NCBI RefSeq assembly: GCF_001648155.1
Contig: NZ_CP015199.1
Coordinates: 4,101,001 to 4,165,000, forward strand
Direction: 5' to 3'
Origin: Chryseobacterium glaciei
GTDB lineage: Bacteria; Bacteroidota; Bacteroidia; Flavobacteriales; Weeksellaceae
Length of the DNA stretch: 64,000 nt
How positions within the stretch are numbered: position 1 is the first letter of the stretch; every line of letters begins with the position of its first letter. Below are positions 61,519-64,000 of this stretch, one piece after another. The notes beneath the pieces are model-generated. The model was not told the DNA's origin. It saw only the letters and a list, made by a program, of their open reading frames with translations, and searched no databases. The translations under genes and the position numbers were made by a program.

Positions 61519-61993
61519 AATTGTTCTATTTAACTAAATACCAAGTATTTACATTATGGATAAAATTAAATCACAAATTTTATTTAACATTTTATCCGCA
61601 AAATTCACTTTTTAATATTTTACTTAAAGTAATAGGCGAAGTAAGCTGATTATTGAACGTTTTAACCTTGTATAAGCTATTAAATAACCTATCAAAGAGG
61701 ATTCATGTAAACATCTGCTCATAATTTTAACAGATAGAGTGGGAGATTAGCTAAATGCTTTATTTTGTAGATATTTACTGATTACAAATGTATGTTTTGG
61801 ATTATTTCACTTCCGTAAACACCCAATACAGGCTCATTTTAGTGTTTAATTATAGTTAAACAACAAAACCTATTTCAAATAAATTTCAAGACGAGTTACG
61901 CTTTTATTTTAATTCAAATTAAACACTGATTTTTAAGGTAGTTTTCTAAATAATTAACAATTTACATTTGTATATAAAAAGTAATTAACATAC

Positions 61994-62164
61994 TTATCCA
62001 CTATCCACATGTTTAAGTTAATTACACTCATTTCGTGATAAATAGGGTTTTCCACACTTAAAGTAATGTTATAAATAATATTTAAATAGATTTTGTAATT
62101 AACTGACTTTAAGTTATTTAAATATATTTAATTAAATTATCCACAATCCACAATTTTATTCACA
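61994..62164 (+). other. Cluster of six DnaA-box-like sequences (candidate origin)
   Basis: TTATCCACT (61994), CTATCCACA (62001), TTTTCCACA (62048), TTATCCACA (62137), CAATCCACA (62144) and TTATTCACA (62156), all on the plus strand; one is the exact consensus. Between the second and third pairs lies an extremely AT-rich block. No dnaA gene is near, as is common for Bacteroidetes origins. Confidence 0.5.
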
Positions 62165-62233
62165 GACAATCTGTCATTTTACATCGTTTAACAAGTTTAC
62201 AAACGTTAATTTTATTTTTTAACTAAAAATGGT

Positions 62234-62241
62234 TAAATTTG
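62234..62241 (+). promoter_or_regulatory. -7 box for the M14 peptidase gene
   Basis: TAAATTTG, 21 nt before ATG 62263. It lies where a longer frame (from 62239) begins, so that earlier start is unlikely. Confidence 0.6.
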
Positions 62242-62262
62242 ACTCTTGTAAACTATTCCACA

Positions 62263-63372
62263 ATGAATTTTGAACAGATCTATTTAGAAAACCCTAATTT
62301 CCCAAACCGCTATATTTCCCCTGAAAAATTATTTTCATACTTACAGACGAATCTCGCAGACTCTATTCAGGAGATCGGAAAATCGTATTTGGAAAAACCT
62401 ATTTATAAACTAAGCATCGGAACCGGAAACATAAATATTCTGGCCTGGTCACAAATGCACGGAAATGAGTCGAACGCTACACATGCAATGTTAGACTTGT
62501 TGATCACTTTAGATAAAGCTCCGGAATTGAAGGAAGAACTTTTCAGTAAGATCAAACTGGATTTTATTTTTATGTTAAACCCTGACGGCTCTGAAAAATG
62601 GACAAGGCTCAATGCTTCGGATATTGATCTTAACAGAGACTTCCATAACGAGTCAAGTAAAGAGATTAAATTTCTGAAAAATGCTGTTGCTTCAAAGAAG
62701 TATGATTACGCTCTAAATTTACATGAGCAGAGAACAATTTTTACAACAGACGGAATCCATCCTGCGACTTTATCGTTTTTGGCACCTTCGGAAAATGTTG
62801 AACGTACGCTTACCGAAAACAGAAAAAAATGTATGGCAGTAATTTCGGAAGTTTATCATCATTTGAAAGAATTAATTCCAAATCAGATCGGCAGATATTC
62901 TGATGAATTTTATCCGACCTCTACAGGTGATAATTTCATCAAAGCAGGAATGCCTACGATTTTATTTGAAGGCGGACATTTTGTAGATGACTACACGAGA
63001 AAGGGAACGAGAAAATATTATACAATTGCGTTGTATTATGCACTAAAAGCGATCAGTGAATTAAACTCTGATATTACAGGCTGGGAAGGCTATCTTGAAA
63101 TTCCCGAAAATCAGGAAACGCATTACGATATCGTTTACAGAAATGTAAAGTTGAATACCGATCATGAATGTATTTTAGACGTCGCTGTTCAGTACCGCGA
63201 GATTATGGAGGAGGGCAAGGAGGAAATATCTTTTGTACCTTTTGTAATGGAAGTCGGAGATGTGAAGAAAAGGCAAGGCTGGCTCGAGATCGACTGCACC
63301 GGAAAGAAATTTATTTCTGCCACTAAATATCCAAAACTGGATGCTGTAGTAGAATTTAAAATAGAAGACTAA
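62263..63372 (+). CDS. M14-family zinc carboxypeptidase-like protein
   Basis: 369 residues from MNFEQIYLENPNFPNRYIS. Zinc ligands are in WSQMHGNESNATHAML (HxxE) and the later ALNLHEQ. LNPDGSEKWTRLNASDIDLNRDF is the substrate-binding NPDG/DLNRDF segment, and the general-base glutamate would be in ILFEGGHF. No signal peptide, so a cytoplasmic peptidase or deacylase. Substrate unknown. A bidirectional terminator follows. Confidence 0.88.
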   Translation: MNFEQIYLENPNFPNRYISPEKLFSYLQTNLADSIQEIGKSYLEKPIYKLSIGTGNINILAWSQMHGNESNATHAMLDLLITLDKAPELKEELFSKIKLDFIFMLNPDGSEKWTRLNASDIDLNRDFHNESSKEIKFLKNAVASKKYDYALNLHEQRTIFTTDGIHPATLSFLAPSENVERTLTENRKKCMAVISEVYHHLKELIPNQIGRYSDEFYPTSTGDNFIKAGMPTILFEGGHFVDDYTRKGTRKYYTIALYYALKAISELNSDITGWEGYLEIPENQETHYDIVYRNVKLNTDHECILDVAVQYREIMEEGKEEISFVPFVMEVGDVKKRQGWLEIDCTGKKFISATKYPKLDAVVEFKIED

Positions 63373-63373
63373 A

Positions 63374-63402
63374 AAAGCGGAACAATTTGTTCCGCTTTTG
63401 TT
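63374..63402. terminator. Bidirectional terminator between the M14 and DUF4920 genes
   Basis: AAAAGCGGAACAA-TTTG-TTCCGCTTTT hairpin, nearly fully paired, with A and T flanks. Confidence 0.85.
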
Positions 63403-63512
63403 TTATGTAATTTTTTAAACGTTTGCTTTATCAGCAAATTTATTTGCCATTCTTTGCTCCTTAAAAATTGGAGGCATCAAAATAAAACTTTGCGTTTAAA
63501 ATTTTAGAATTA

Positions 63513-64000
63513 TTAGTTCACAACCTTAATTCCGTTCGCTACAAATCTTATCTCTTCTTTTGGAGTCGTGATCGCGTCAATTTCAGCTTGAGGTTTTTTA
63601 GCATCTTCTGCGTAATGTTTTTGCTCATCGATAGAAGTTACTTTTCTTTCAGCACTTCCGTCTAACACAACAGTTTTACCTTTCAAAGCAGTCGGAACGA
63701 AAAATGCATAATCTTTCATTTTTACGAAGAACTGAGAATTATCTTCAGTCTGGATCGTTAACCAACAACCTTTTTTATCACAAACATCTACAACTTTTCC
63801 TTTGATAGCTACGTTTTCTACTTTCTTGTTCTCTTTTTTAAGCTTTTTGCTTAATTTATCTACAGAAATAGCTTTGGATTCTACTCCAGAAGACACTGCG
63901 CTTCCGTAAGTATCACCAACCACTGCATTTCCTGCAGGTGGACCGAATTTCTTTGTCTCCTGTGCAAAAGCTAAAGTGGATGCACTTACAGCGACTGCAA
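63513..64000 (-). CDS. DUF4920-domain secreted protein, 5' end cut by the window
   Basis: At least 162 codons. The frame is open to the right edge and reads AVAVSASTLAFAQ, the end of a signal peptide, followed by ETKKFGPPAGNAVVGDTYG. The domain has VAIKGKVVDVCDKKGCWLTIQTEDNSQFFVKMKDYAFFVPTALKGKTVVLDG, the OB-like DUF4920 core with two cysteines, and ends KEEIRFVANGIKVVN. Exported to the periplasm; function unknown. The start codon lies beyond the window. Confidence 0.85.
   Translation of the reverse strand, partial: AVAVSASTLAFAQETKKFGPPAGNAVVGDTYGSAVSSGVESKAISVDKLSKKLKKENKKVENVAIKGKVVDVCDKKGCWLTIQTEDNSQFFVKMKDYAFFVPTALKGKTVVLDGSAERKVTSIDEQKHYAEDAKKPQAEIDAITTPKEEIRFVANGIKVVN

Larger units (their letters stand above)
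61421..62262. other. 842-bp AT-rich gene-free region with repeated motifs
   Basis: The longest gene-free stretch in the window. It contains five exact copies of TACAAATGTA or its inverse (61442, 61476, 61509, 61783, 61963), a cluster of DnaA-box-like 9-mers at 61994-62164 and an AT-rich segment at 62066-62135. Both ends carry promoters, for the XRE gene on the left and the M14 peptidase on the right. No RNA gene or ORF could be supported. Confidence 0.7.

Noticed and set aside
61421..62262. CRISPR array in the repeat-rich intergenic region
   Set aside because: The repeated unit is only 10 bp, occurs in both orientations and has irregular spacing; no cas genes are present.
1..64000. tRNA or rRNA genes
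   Set aside because: No cloverleaf with a GGTTCGAATCC-like arm or conserved rRNA stretch was noticed on either strand; a tRNAscan run would settle this.

Overview
The window looks like chromosomal DNA of a low-GC member of the Flavobacteriia, most likely Chryseobacterium or a close relative in the Weeksellaceae. The signs are Bacteroidetes-type promoters (-7 box TAnnTTTG) before many genes, starts without Shine-Dalgarno sequences, a secreted protease with a type IX secretion C-terminal domain, many small MKK-type outer-membrane barrels, and an ATP synthase cluster that stops after atpG without atpD or atpC. The genus is an inference from gene content and style.

Layout. 1-7.2 kb: 5'-truncated glgC, a SRPBCC-domain protein, sucA-sucB and apaG. 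7.4-10.7 kb: a DEDDh exonuclease, a glycosyltransferase/lipid A-type acyltransferase pair and a thioredoxin-fold protein. 10.7-17.3 kb: an aldehyde dehydrogenase and an EmrAB-TolC-like efflux operon divergent from an AraC-type regulator. 17.3-18.8 kb: a composite intergenic repeat carrying a complete IS110-family element. 18.8-24.2 kb: rpsF-rpsR-rplI, a CLC channel, a second 2-oxoacid dehydrogenase E2 and a SAM-hydrolysing DUF62 enzyme. 24.6-30.1 kb: phoH, four tandem barrel proteins and ffh. 30.2-36.1 kb: an F-type ATP synthase cluster interrupted by a gene for a small secreted protein. 36.2-50.9 kb: housekeeping and catabolic genes (CNNM transporter, clpS, fungalysin-type protease, udk, divIC, mutA, an M20 dipeptidase, etfBA, a nucleoside permease). 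51-53.4 kb: an ECF sigma/anti-sigma pair followed by an outer-membrane protein gene broken by one in-frame stop. 53.6-60.6 kb: thiolase, UMF1 transporter, GHMP (mevalonate) kinase, UbiA prenyltransferase, proline dehydrogenase. 60.7-62.3 kb: a candidate small RNA, an XRE regulator and an 842-bp gene-free AT-rich region with a DnaA-box cluster. 62.3-64 kb: an M14 peptidase and a truncated DUF4920 gene.

Two places stand out. The first is the IS110 element. The noncoding sequence upstream of its transposase can be folded by eye into two guide loops. Short segments in those loops match the element's target and its own ends, as in the bridge RNA of IS621-type elements. The element sits at the end of a dispersed palindromic repeat, and joining its ends would assemble a Bacteroidetes promoter facing the RNA. 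The second is the 842-bp region, where six same-strand DnaA-box-like 9-mers lie beside an AT-rich segment and five copies of TACAAATGTA. It may be a replication origin or a large regulatory region.

Smaller signals include palindromic candidate operators before etfBA, phoH and the SRPBCC gene, several promoters only 4-8 nt from the start codon, an intra-operon hairpin after atpE, and a variable hairpin repeat family. All calls were made by reading the sequence; no alignment, folding or database search was run.
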